DNA of 64,000 nucleotides, from NCBI RefSeq assembly GCF_019511525.1, contig NZ_JAEUAT010000005.1:186001-250000 (forward strand), read 5' to 3'. Below are positions 56,352 through 64,000 of the stretch, one piece after another. A program made the position numbers and the translations under genes. Numbering within the stretch: the stretch's first letter is position 1; each line of letters opens with the position of its first letter. The notes beneath the pieces are model-generated. The model searched no databases. It worked only from the letters and a program-made list of their open reading frames with translations, and was not told the origin of the DNA. This DNA comes from Rhizobium cauense (GTDB taxonomy: Bacteria > Pseudomonadota > Alphaproteobacteria > Rhizobiales > Rhizobiaceae).

Positions 56352-57782
56352 ATGTCAATTTCGAAGTTTTCTTCCAATTTTGCGCGGCTTGGCGCTGCGT
56401 CCGCTGCGCTCTTCGCGCCGGTCGCCGCTTTCGCGCAGGATGCAGCCGCCACGGCGGCACCTGCCGCAGCAGCTGCTCCTGCGATGACGGTCGACAAGGG
56501 CGATAACGCCTGGATGCTGATCTCTACGGTTCTCGTCCTCCTGATGACGATCCCCGGGCTGGCACTCTTCTATGGCGGTCTCGTTCGCGCCAAGAACATG
56601 CTTTCGGTTCTCATGCAGGTCTTCATGATCACGGCTGTAGCCATGATCATCTGGGTTACCTACGGCTATTCGCTGGCCTTCACGGACGGCGGTTCGCTCA
56701 ACAGCTTCGTCGGTGGCTTCTCGAAGGCCTTCCTCGCCGGTGTCGATACGACCACCCTCTCCGAGAGCTTCACGAAGGGCGTAGCCATCCCGGAGCTGAC
56801 TTACGTCTGCTTCCAGATGACCTTCGCCTGCATCACGCCTGCTCTGATCGTCGGCGCTTTCGCCGAGCGCATCAAGTTTTCGGCTGTCATGCTCTTCGTC
56901 GTCCTGTGGCTCACCTTCGTCTACTTCCCGCTCGCCCACATGGTTTGGTTCTGGGGCGGTCCGAGCTCCTACACGTCGCCTGCCGGCCTGATCTTCTCCT
57001 ACGGCGCGCTTGATTTCGCCGGTGGTACGGTCGTCCACATCAATGCCGGTATTGCCGGTCTGATCGGCGCCATCATGCTTGGCAAGCGCACGGGTTATAA
57101 GAAGGAAATCATGGCCCCGCATTCGATGACGCTCACCATGGTCGGCGCATCGCTTCTGTGGGTTGGTTGGTTCGGCTTCAACGCCGGCTCGAACCTCGAA
57201 GCCAACTCCTATGCCTCGCTCGCGATGATCAACACCTTCGTGGCAACGGCTGCAGCGGCTGTGTCCTGGTGCCTCGTTGAAAACTTCGCACGCGGTAAGG
57301 CCTCGATGCTCGGTGCAGCTTCGGGTGCGGTTGCCGGTCTCGTTGCCATCACCCCGGCAGCAGGCTTCGCAGGCCCGATGGGTTCGATCGTTCTCGGCCT
57401 GATCGTTTCGCCGGTTTGCTACTTCTTCGTCGATGTCGTGAAGAACAAGTTCAACTATGACGACTCGCTCGACGTCTTCGGTGTCCATTGCATCGGTGGT
57501 ATCCTCGGTGCAATCGGTACCGGCATCCTCGTGAATCCTGCACTTGGCGGCGCCGGCATCGTCGATTATTCGACGGCCGATTTCGCGGCGGGCTACCCGG
57601 GTACTGCCACGCAGGTTCTCGCTCAGCTGAAGGGCGTTCTGACGACGATCGTATGGTCGGGCGTCGGCTCTGCGATCCTCTACAAGATCGTCGATGTCGT
57701 CATCGGCCTACGCGTTACCGTCGAAGCCGAGCGCGAGGGTCTCGACCTGTCGACCCACGGCGAAGCTGCTTACCACTCGTAA
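56352..57782 (+). CDS. amtB: Ammonium transporter AmtB
   Basis: 476 residues with a signal-like N-terminus (AALFAPVAAFAQDA) and eleven membrane spans. The pore histidines are in YFPLAHMVWFWG and FGVHCIGG. AGGGAG precedes the ATG at 56352; a longer frame back to 56136 overlaps glnK and is not coding. Nitrogen-regulated with glnK. Confidence 0.96.
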   Translation: MSISKFSSNFARLGAASAALFAPVAAFAQDAAATAAPAAAAAPAMTVDKGDNAWMLISTVLVLLMTIPGLALFYGGLVRAKNMLSVLMQVFMITAVAMIIWVTYGYSLAFTDGGSLNSFVGGFSKAFLAGVDTTTLSESFTKGVAIPELTYVCFQMTFACITPALIVGAFAERIKFSAVMLFVVLWLTFVYFPLAHMVWFWGGPSSYTSPAGLIFSYGALDFAGGTVVHINAGIAGLIGAIMLGKRTGYKKEIMAPHSMTLTMVGASLLWVGWFGFNAGSNLEANSYASLAMINTFVATAAAAVSWCLVENFARGKASMLGAASGAVAGLVAITPAAGFAGPMGSIVLGLIVSPVCYFFVDVVKNKFNYDDSLDVFGVHCIGGILGAIGTGILVNPALGGAGIVDYSTADFAAGYPGTATQVLAQLKGVLTTIVWSGVGSAILYKIVDVVIGLRVTVEAEREGLDLSTHGEAAYHS

Positions 57783-57863
57783 TCAAGGCATTGCGGCGCT
57801 TGCACAAAGCAGGCGCCGCTGAACAGCCCGTCGCGGCCTGTCCAACCGGATAGACCGCTCTTG

Positions 57864-57893
57864 GCCCGGACCTCCATAGGTTCGGGCTTTTTT
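57864..57893 (+). terminator. Rho-independent terminator after amtB
   Basis: GCCCGGACC, 6-nt loop, GGTTCGGGC (one G-U), then TTTTTT. Confidence 0.92.
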
Positions 57894-58024
57894 ATTTTCC
57901 GGTGCGAGATGTGGGGACGGCATGGTTAATACCGCTTTAACCGTCCTCTGATTAGGTGGGGCGAAGGTACTGGGTGCAGACGCCTGGCGATTCGCACGCT
58001 CTCACGCATTGGACGGGTACACAT

Positions 58025-60691
58025 ATGGCAAGAAGCACATCGCCAGCAATGGATGGCCGGCCGGACCGTTTTTCCCTTTCGGGCTTCATGTTCCGGCAGG
58101 CGCAGACCCTCTTGGGGTTTGCAATCTTCCTGCTGCTCGCGTTGGCGGTCGCAGCGCTTGCGACGTGGAACGTCACTGATCCAAGCTATTCCTATGCGAC
58201 CGGCAACGAGCCAACCAACATATTGGGCTACGGTGGGGCGGCCTTTGCCGATCTCGCCATGCAGTTCTTCGGGCTGGCGAGTGTTGTCGCACTGCTGCCG
58301 GTTGTGGCCTGGGCGCTTGCATTGATCTCGGGCCGCCGCTTCAGCCGCATCCCGGCGCGAGCCGCCGCCTGGGGACTGGGCTCGGTGCTCTCCTCGGCCG
58401 TCATCGGTTGTTTTCCGCCGCCGCTGACCTGGCCGATCCCCAACGGCATCGGCGGCGTCATCGGCGATATGATCCTGCGGTTTCCGGCGCTGTTTGTCGG
58501 CGCCTATCCGACCGGCGCCTTCGCGACGGCGGTCGGCTGCGTGGTTGCTGTCCCGACCGTGTGGATGATGCTGTTTGCCGCCGGCATCGTCGGCCGTAGC
58601 GACGAGGAAGAAGCCGAGGCAGAGGAGGAGGCGTATGCAAACACGCGTTCGAAACTGCGCTCGGTGGGTGACGAAGACGAGGATGAGGATGAAGGCGGCT
58701 GGCTTGCTTTCGGTGCGCTGACGCACGCCTGGTACATGAGCCAGGCCCGGCTTCGACGACTGCTCGGGATGGGGCCGCGAAAGCGGCGCCAGGAAGATTT
58801 CGAGTCACCATACGATTTCAATGATGACGAGTTCGGCAAGCTGAACGAACCGGTGCGCGCAAAGGCGCCCGCCACGCGCGGCGAACGCATGGACCCATCG
58901 ATGGAGCCGCGCGCTGCCTCGCAGCGTCGCGTCGTTTCTACGCCGTCCATTTCGCTCAACGATGACGACGACGATGACGATGCGCCGTTCGACGACATGC
59001 CGCCGCGTCCGGCCGATATCCTGCCTGACGACGACGACTGGATGATGCGTGCTCCCACCAAGTCCAGCGGCGGGCGTTCGGAACCGCGCGTCGTCCAAGC
59101 TGCAGCGCGGCCGAAACCTGGCGCTCGCATGGAGCGCGAGCAGCAGGGATCCTTCATTCGTCCCGAAGGTTTCCAGCTTCCCTCTATGCATTTGCTGGCC
59201 GAACCGAAGAACGTGGTGCGCGATTCGACGCTGTCTGCCGACGCGCTGGAGCAGAATGCGCGCATGCTCGAAGGCGTGCTGGAAGATTTCGGCGTCAAGG
59301 GCGAGATCATCCATGTGCGTCCGGGTCCGGTCGTCACCCTGTACGAACTCGAGCCGGCTCCGGGCATCAAATCGTCACGCGTCATCGGTCTTGCCGACGA
59401 CATCGCTCGCTCGATGAGTGCTATCGCTGCCCGCGTCGCTGTCGTGCCGGGCCGTAACGCGATCGGCATCGAACTGCCGAATTCGACGCGCGAAACAGTC
59501 TACCTGCGCGAACTGATCGCCTCGCGGGACTTCGAAGGGTCGAAGGCGAAACTCGCCATGGCACTCGGTAAGACCATTGGTGGCGAGGCTGTTATCGCGG
59601 ATCTGGCGAAGATGCCACACCTGCTGGTGGCTGGTACGACCGGCTCCGGTAAGTCGGTTGCTATCAACACCATGATCCTGTCTCTGCTCTACCGCATGAC
59701 GCCGGAGCAATGCCGCCTGATCATGATCGATCCGAAGATGCTCGAATTGTCTGTCTATGACGGCATTCCGCACCTTCTCTCGCCTGTTGTTACTGATCCG
59801 AAGAAGGCTGTTGTTGCGCTCAAGTGGACCGTCCGCGAGATGGAAGAGCGCTACAAGAAGATGTCGAAGATCGGCGTCCGCAATATCGACGGCTTCAACA
59901 GCCGTGTCGAGCAGGCCCTTGCCAAGGGCGAGGTCATTTCCCGAACCGTGCAGACGGGCTTCGATCGCCATACAGGCGAGGCGATGTACGAAACGGAAGA
60001 ATTCGACTTGCAGCCCATGCCTTATATCGTCGTCATCATCGACGAGATGGCCGACCTGATGATGGTCGCCGGCAAGGACATCGAAGGCGCCGTGCAGCGC
60101 CTGGCGCAGATGGCACGTGCCGCCGGCATTCACGTCATCATGGCGACGCAGCGTCCCTCCGTCGACGTCATTACCGGCACCATCAAGGCAAACTTCCCGA
60201 CCCGCATTTCCTTCCAGGTGACCTCGAAGATCGACAGCCGCACGATCCTTGGCGAGCAGGGCGCGGAACAGCTGCTTGGTATGGGCGATATGCTCTACAT
60301 GGCAGGCGGCGGACGCATCCAGCGCGTTCATGGCCCGTTCGTTGCAGATATGGAGGTGGAAGAGATCGTTTCCTATCTTAAGACGCAAGGCGCACCGCAA
60401 TATCTCGATGCGATCACCGCAGATGACGACGAAGATGGCGACTATGGCGGTGGTCCGGCGGGGACGTCCAATCTCTCGGATTCCGACGATCCGTACGATC
60501 AGGCGGTTGCCATCGTTCTGCGTGACGGAAAGGCATCTACGTCGTATATTCAGCGCAGACTGGGCATTGGGTATAACCGCGCCGCATCACTGATCGAGCG
60601 GATGGAGCAGGAAGGCATCATCGGTCCCGCCAACCACGCTGGAAAACGCGAGATCCTTGTTCCGACCGAAGGCGATATCCTCGACCGTTGA
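58025..60691 (+). CDS. ftsK: DNA translocase FtsK
   Basis: 888 residues. The N-terminal part has four membrane spans, then a long linker rich in Asp/Glu (residues ~195-370, including a run of eight Asp), then the AAA+ motor with Walker A GTTGSGKS near residue 540 and Walker B-like [12 protein letters not shown], and a C-terminal gamma winged helix ([20 protein letters not shown]). It pumps DNA at the division septum to resolve chromosome dimers. A GTG at 57956 is also in frame; the ATG at 58025 is preferred. The linker is low complexity in DNA and not a repeat array. Confidence 0.94.
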   Translation: MARSTSPAMDGRPDRFSLSGFMFRQAQTLLGFAIFLLLALAVAALATWNVTDPSYSYATGNEPTNILGYGGAAFADLAMQFFGLASVVALLPVVAWALALISGRRFSRIPARAAAWGLGSVLSSAVIGCFPPPLTWPIPNGIGGVIGDMILRFPALFVGAYPTGAFATAVGCVVAVPTVWMMLFAAGIVGRSDEEEAEAEEEAYANTRSKLRSVGDEDEDEDEGGWLAFGALTHAWYMSQARLRRLLGMGPRKRRQEDFESPYDFNDDEFGKLNEPVRAKAPATRGERMDPSMEPRAASQRRVVSTPSISLNDDDDDDDAPFDDMPPRPADILPDDDDWMMRAPTKSSGGRSEPRVVQAAARPKPGARMEREQQGSFIRPEGFQLPSMHLLAEPKNVVRDSTLSADALEQNARMLEGVLEDFGVKGEIIHVRPGPVVTLYELEPAPGIKSSRVIGLADDIARSMSAIAARVAVVPGRNAIGIELPNSTRETVYLRELIASRDFEGSKAKLAMALGKTIGGEAVIADLAKMPHLLVAGTTGSGKSVAINTMILSLLYRMTPEQCRLIMIDPKMLELSVYDGIPHLLSPVVTDPKKAVVALKWTVREMEERYKKMSKIGVRNIDGFNSRVEQALAKGEVISRTVQTGFDRHTGEAMYETEEFDLQPMPYIVVIIDEMADLMMVAGKDIEGAVQRLAQMARAAGIHVIMATQRPSVDVITGTIKANFPTRISFQVTSKIDSRTILGEQGAEQLLGMGDMLYMAGGGRIQRVHGPFVADMEVEEIVSYLKTQGAPQYLDAITADDDEDGDYGGGPAGTSNLSDSDDPYDQAVAIVLRDGKASTSYIQRRLGIGYNRAASLIERMEQEGIIGPANHAGKREILVPTEGDILDR

Positions 60692-60823
60692 AGTCGCATC
60701 AATAGATGACGCGGTCTTCACGGAAACCTGATGGTCTCGAAATCGTTAGTTTATGCAGGTCTGCGAACTACGCCTTGAAGGCGCCGCGTTTCAGCAGCAT
60801 TCAGTTGCATAAAGGAGACATAG

Positions 60824-61495
60824 ATGAACAACTCCGATTCATTCCTGGATCGCATCTTAATGACCCGGCGCCATATGATGGGCACGTTGGCGTTCGCAGC
60901 GGCATCTGCGATCCCGATGGTTGCCTATGCCCAAGCGGCATCCGCTGCATCCAGCAGCGCGACGGCACAGGCAATTGCAGACCATTTCTCGAGCGTCGCG
61001 ACCATGCAGGGCGAATTTGTTCAGTTCGGCCCGCGCGGCGAGCAGACGGGCGGGAAGTTCTACATCCAGCGTCCCGGCAAGCTGCGCTTCAACTATGACA
61101 ATCCCTCGCCGATCCGTGTCATCGCGGATGGGAAGAACGTCGCTATCGGAAACATGAAGCTCAAGACGTGGGACCTCTACCCACTGTCGAAGACACCGCT
61201 CAGCCTGCTGCTGGCGCGGCGGATCGATCTGTCGTCCGGTTCGGTAAGAAGCGTGAAGCAGGAGTCCGACCTGACGACCATCGCGCTCGGCAACAACACG
61301 GTTTTCGGCAACTCGACGATTACGATGATGTTCGACCCGAAGACCTACGATCTCCGCCAGTGGACGATCACGGACAACCAGGGCAAGGACACGTCGGTGA
61401 TGGTCTTCAACGTCAAGACAGGCATGCAGTTCGACGACAAGGTCTTCAGGGTGCCGTACGAGGTAATCCCGGGAACGGCCGCCTACCGCGACTGA
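60824..61495 (+). CDS. lolA: Outer membrane lipoprotein chaperone LolA
   Basis: 223 residues with a signal peptide (TRRHMMGTLAFAAASAIPMVAYAQ). The LolA fold segments are HFSSVATMQGEFVQFGPRG, GKFYIQRPGKLRFNYDNPSP and DLTTIALGNNTVFG. It carries lipoproteins through the periplasm to the outer membrane. The signal peptide begins about 13 residues into the called protein, so a later start (MTRRHMM) is possible, but AAAGGAGA before the ATG at 60824 supports the longer form. Confidence 0.88.
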   Translation: MNNSDSFLDRILMTRRHMMGTLAFAAASAIPMVAYAQAASAASSSATAQAIADHFSSVATMQGEFVQFGPRGEQTGGKFYIQRPGKLRFNYDNPSPIRVIADGKNVAIGNMKLKTWDLYPLSKTPLSLLLARRIDLSSGSVRSVKQESDLTTIALGNNTVFGNSTITMMFDPKTYDLRQWTITDNQGKDTSVMVFNVKTGMQFDDKVFRVPYEVIPGTAAYRD

Positions 61496-61517
61496 TTTCT
61501 ATTGCTTTGCAAGAAGA

Positions 61518-61549
61518 ACGCCCTGCGATTGCGCGGGGCGTTTTTCTTT
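61518..61549 (+). terminator. Rho-independent terminator after lolA
   Basis: ACGCCCTGCG, loop ATTG, CGCGGGGCGT (one T-G pair) then TTTTCTTT. Confidence 0.88.
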
Positions 61550-61618
61550 GCATGCATCCGTTCCATCGGCGCAGCCTTTACTCTAAAGCCAGTTCGTTGG
61601 GCTTTGAAAGGCAATCGA

Positions 61619-62422
61619 ATGGGCTTCTCGGTTACTACTTGGAATATCAATTCTCTCAGACTTCGCATGCCGATCGTCGAGCAATTCGTCCTCAAGCATA
61701 AGCCAGACATCCTTTGCCTTCAGGAAACCAAGGTTCCGAACGACCTGTTTCCCGCACTGCCGCTGCGCTCAATGGGCTACGAACACATCATCATCCATGG
61801 CCAGAAGGGCTATCACGGCGTCGCTATCGCATCGCGTTTTCCGCTGGTCGAAGACCACCGGCAGGACTATTGCAAGGTCGGCGATGCGCGGCACATCTCT
61901 GCGGTCTTCGAGCGCGGTGGCCGGCGCATTCGCCTGCATAATTTCTATGTTCCGGCTGGTGGCGACGAACCGGATCGGACGATCAATCCGAAGTTCGGTC
62001 ATAAGCTCGACTTCATCGAGGAAATGAAGCAGCTCAAGGCAAACGGCGAGGCGAACACCTCGGCAATCCTGGTTGGCGATCTGAATATCGCTCCGCTCGA
62101 GCATGACGTCTGGTCACACAAGCAGCTACTCAAGATCGTCAGCCACACGCCGGTAGAGACCGAGGGCCTGCTGGAGGTGATGCAGCGCGGCGCCTGGCTA
62201 GACCTGATGCGGCAGCACGTTCCGGAAAATGAGAAGCTCTATACATGGTGGAGCTATCGCGCCAAGGACTGGGAAGCTGCCGACCGCGGCCGCCGCCTCG
62301 ACCATATCTGGTCCTCCAAGGACCTTGGCCCCCACCTGCAGCGCATCGACATTCTGAAGGAAGCGCGCGGTTGGGAACGGCCGTCCGACCATGTGCCGGT
62401 CACGGCGCATTTCAACCTCTGA
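61619..62422 (+). CDS. xth: Exonuclease III-family AP endonuclease
   Basis: 267 residues. Catalytic motifs: TWNINSLRLR, LCLQETKV, LVGDLNIAP, RLDHIWSS and SDHVPV, all intact. It repairs apurinic sites and 3' blocks. The ATG at 61619 has GAAAGG upstream; the long frame to 61502 lies over the terminator. It converges on the cyclic-nucleotide-domain gene with 4 nt between. Confidence 0.94.
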   Translation: MGFSVTTWNINSLRLRMPIVEQFVLKHKPDILCLQETKVPNDLFPALPLRSMGYEHIIIHGQKGYHGVAIASRFPLVEDHRQDYCKVGDARHISAVFERGGRRIRLHNFYVPAGGDEPDRTINPKFGHKLDFIEEMKQLKANGEANTSAILVGDLNIAPLEHDVWSHKQLLKIVSHTPVETEGLLEVMQRGAWLDLMRQHVPENEKLYTWWSYRAKDWEAADRGRRLDHIWSSKDLGPHLQRIDILKEARGWERPSDHVPVTAHFNL

Positions 62423-62426
62423 GCCG

Positions 62427-62882
62427 TCAGGCGAAGCGGTGAAGCTGGGCCGCGGCTTTGGCCGCGAGCTCGGCGATGTTGTCGCGAATTCGGCTCTCGA
62501 TCAGCCGGGCGGCATCCGGATACTCCTCGATCAACCGATGAAAGAGCGAACGGGTGATGCGGATGATGCTCGTGTCTTCCGTCGCAATGGCCGTAAACTT
62601 GCGCTCGACCAAAGTGATCAGCGCAAGCTCGGACAGGAGCGTGCCGGCTCCGACAGTGCTTTGGATTTCGGGCTGGCCATCGCGGCCAGTCCGGCTCAGC
62701 TCGACGCCGCCATTGAGGATGACATAGGCGCTTTCTGCCGGTGATCCTTCCCGGAAAAGCATTTGACCGGTCGAAATGACGCGTCGGTCTGCACCAAAGG
62801 CAATCAGCCGCAACTGGTCCTCGGACATGCCGTGGAACAGAGGCAGCTGCGAAAGCAGCCTGATGTCATCGTTCAGCGCCAT
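62427..62882 (-). CDS. Cyclic-nucleotide-binding-domain protein without DNA-binding domain
   Basis: 151 residues. A Crp-type cNMP domain (QLPLFHGMSEDQLRLIAF; a PBC-like segment GTLLSELALI) and a helical end rich in Ala/Glu. The Crp helix-turn-helix is absent. It starts 1 nt after the response-regulator stop, so the two are probably coupled. Cyclic nucleotide binding is not certain because the consensus phosphate-binding Arg is not obvious. Confidence 0.85.
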   Translation of the reverse strand: MALNDDIRLLSQLPLFHGMSEDQLRLIAFGADRRVISTGQMLFREGSPAESAYVILNGGVELSRTGRDGQPEIQSTVGAGTLLSELALITLVERKFTAIATEDTSIIRITRSLFHRLIEEYPDAARLIESRIRDNIAELAAKAAAQLHRFA

Positions 62883-62883
62883 G

Positions 62884-63567
62884 TTACGGTATGATCTTGT
62901 AGCCGCCGTTTTCCGTTACCAGAATCTCGGCGTTGGAGGGATCTCGCTCGATCTTCTGGCGCAAGCGATAAACATGGGTCTCGAGCGTGTGGGTGGTCAC
63001 GCCGGAATTGTAACCCCATACTTCTTCCAGCAGCACGTCGCGGGTGACGACCTTCTGTTCCGCACGGTAGAGGTAGCGGATGATCGCCGCTTCCTTCTCG
63101 GTCAGGCGGATCTTCTGGCCACTGTCCATCGTCAGCAGCTTCTGGCTCGGCTTGAAGACGTAGGGGCCAACGTTGAACGTGGCGTCCTCGCTCTGCTCGT
63201 GCTGGCGCAGCTGCACGCGGATGCGCGCAAGCAGGACGGCAAAGCGGAAGGGCTTGGTCACGTAGTCGTTGGCGCCGGCTTCCAGGCCAAGTATTGTGTC
63301 CGAGTCCGTATCATGGCCGGTCAGCATGATGATCGGAGCCTTCAATCCGCCCTTGCGCAACAGCTTTACGGCCTCGCGCCCATCCATGTCGGGCAGTCCG
63401 ACGTCCATGATGAGCAGATCGATCGGCGTCGACCGCGCGCGCTCGACGCCCTTGGCCGCTGTCGATTCCTGGAGGACCGTGAACTCGTCATAGAGAGAAA
63501 GCTGCTCCGTGAGCGTTTCGCGGAGGTCGTCATCATCATCCACCAAGAGAATGGTGCGTGCGGTCAT
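62884..63567 (-). CDS. OmpR/PhoB-family response regulator (CenR-like)
   Basis: 227 residues. The receiver has DDDDD near the N-terminus, Asp55 as phosphoacceptor (IMDVGLPDMDG) and Lys105 (VTKPF). The winged helix is at the C-terminus (LTEKEAAIIRYLYRAEQK; TLETHVYRLRQKIERDP). The sequence resembles the alphaproteobacterial CenR envelope regulator, but this is a resemblance by eye and is not certain. No histidine kinase gene adjoins it. Confidence 0.9.
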   Translation of the reverse strand: MTARTILLVDDDDDLRETLTEQLSLYDEFTVLQESTAAKGVERARSTPIDLLIMDVGLPDMDGREAVKLLRKGGLKAPIIMLTGHDTDSDTILGLEAGANDYVTKPFRFAVLLARIRVQLRQHEQSEDATFNVGPYVFKPSQKLLTMDSGQKIRLTEKEAAIIRYLYRAEQKVVTRDVLLEEVWGYNSGVTTHTLETHVYRLRQKIERDPSNAEILVTENGGYKIIP

Positions 63568-63711
63568 GCGGCTCTATCCCTCGCCTTCGGTCCCGTCAGT
63601 CCTACGCCAATTTTCCATCATTGGCAAAGATCGGGTGACCGAGCTGTTGTCGTATACGATGCTATGTGATTTCAATCCTGATCCTAGCAATGGCCAACAC
63701 ATGTGAGAAAA

Positions 63712-64000
63712 ATGGAGAAAACAAGGCGCTCGCGACCGATAAAGTCGATGACCCTCCTCGTTCGTCCTGCGCCGGGCAAAAAAAGCCGTGCTCTGGTCCA
63801 GCTCGGCACGATTACCGTGCCGGCCGCAATCGGCCGCTCGGGGCGAACAGCCCTCAAGCGCGAAGGGGACGGTGCTACTCCTATTGCTTCGATGAAGCTT
63901 CTCTCCGGCTTTCGCCGTGGCGAGCGGCCCGCGCGCCTCGAGACGCCGCTCGCGATTCGCCGCATCAGGGAGGATATGCTCTGGTGTGACCAGCCCGAAG
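63712..64000 (+). CDS. L,D-transpeptidase (YkuD)-family protein, N-terminal fragment
   Basis: The gene runs off the right edge. The visible 96 codons show a basic N-terminus and the family's pattern IGRSGRTALKREGDGATPIA, then MKLLSGFRR and a WCDQP end point. This resembles the start of YkuD-domain proteins that cross-link peptidoglycan or anchor lipoproteins. The catalytic His and Cys lie beyond the window. Start ATG 63712 or 63748. Confidence 0.7.
   Translation, partial: MEKTRRSRPIKSMTLLVRPAPGKKSRALVQLGTITVPAAIGRSGRTALKREGDGATPIASMKLLSGFRRGERPARLETPLAIRRIREDMLWCDQPE

Noticed and set aside
58950..59045. GAC/GAT-rich tract in ftsK, and the Arg/Gly tract at 5240-5560
   Set aside because: Both are coding low-complexity segments in the right frame, with imperfect codon repeats. 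They are not tandem arrays or CRISPR.

Overview
The window is about 64 kb of dense, roughly 60% GC chromosome from an alphaproteobacterium, almost certainly a member of the Rhizobiaceae (Rhizobium/Agrobacterium/Ensifer type). Grounds: an RpoH2-type heat-shock sigma factor behind an EcfG-type promoter (GGAAC-N16-CGTT), a CarD regulator, a Suv3-like helicase, an Irr-type iron box, a glnK-amtB-ftsK order familiar from rhizobia, and an amino acid:[carrier protein] ligase cluster of the kind known from Agrobacterium and Bradyrhizobium. No phage, insertion sequence, CRISPR array or rRNA was seen; one tRNA-Gly(GCC) is present. About 61 genes are called, including partial genes at both edges.

Layout. 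1-9.3 kb: end of an ABC ATPase, an M48 lipoprotein protease, rpoH2 (with a possible 23-residue leader ORF), carD, fdxA, an S4 RNA-binding protein and a large Suv3-like helicase, then two small envelope proteins behind a likely general-stress promoter. 9.3-12.2 kb: efp with its modification enzymes epmA and epmB. 12.4-20.3 kb: a compact operon of carrier protein, acyl-CoA dehydrogenase-like enzyme, amino acid:carrier-protein ligase, DUF1839 protein, GH2 glycosidase-like protein and a double alpha/beta-hydrolase. This is the best candidate for a little-described system. 20.3-25.7 kb: a stand-alone Lrp-type ligand domain, a LysR regulator and a three-enzyme set matching D-lysine/L-pipecolate catabolism. 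25.7-29.6 kb: an Fe(III) ABC transporter behind an Irr-type box. 29.6-31 kb: a GH144-type glucanase. 31-35.7 kb: thiCOSGE under a TPP riboswitch.

35.7-50.3 kb is a catabolic locus of two divergent operons. The minus-strand side holds a peptide/opine-type ABC transporter, a four-carbon acid sugar kinase family protein and a GntR/FCD regulator. The plus-strand side holds a DapA-family aldolase, a sialidase-fold protein, an iron-type alcohol dehydrogenase, a PdxA2-type dehydrogenase, a D-2-hydroxyacid dehydrogenase and an Ldh2-family dehydrogenase. The pairing of a DUF1537 kinase with PdxA2 points to a threonate-like acid that ends as dihydroxyacetone phosphate, but the substrate is not known.

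50.7-64 kb is housekeeping: tRNA-Gly, a YbaK-type editing protein, a thioredoxin-TPR protein, a Lon-domain protein, a Trm112-like protein, a UbiH-family monooxygenase, tesB, glnK-amtB behind a sigma-54 promoter, ftsK, lolA, an exonuclease III, a response regulator with a coupled cyclic-nucleotide-binding-domain protein, and the start of an L,D-transpeptidase-family gene.

All identifications are from reading translations and motifs by eye; no database search was run. Start codons were chosen from ribosome-binding sites, overlaps and family N-termini, and weak choices are marked.
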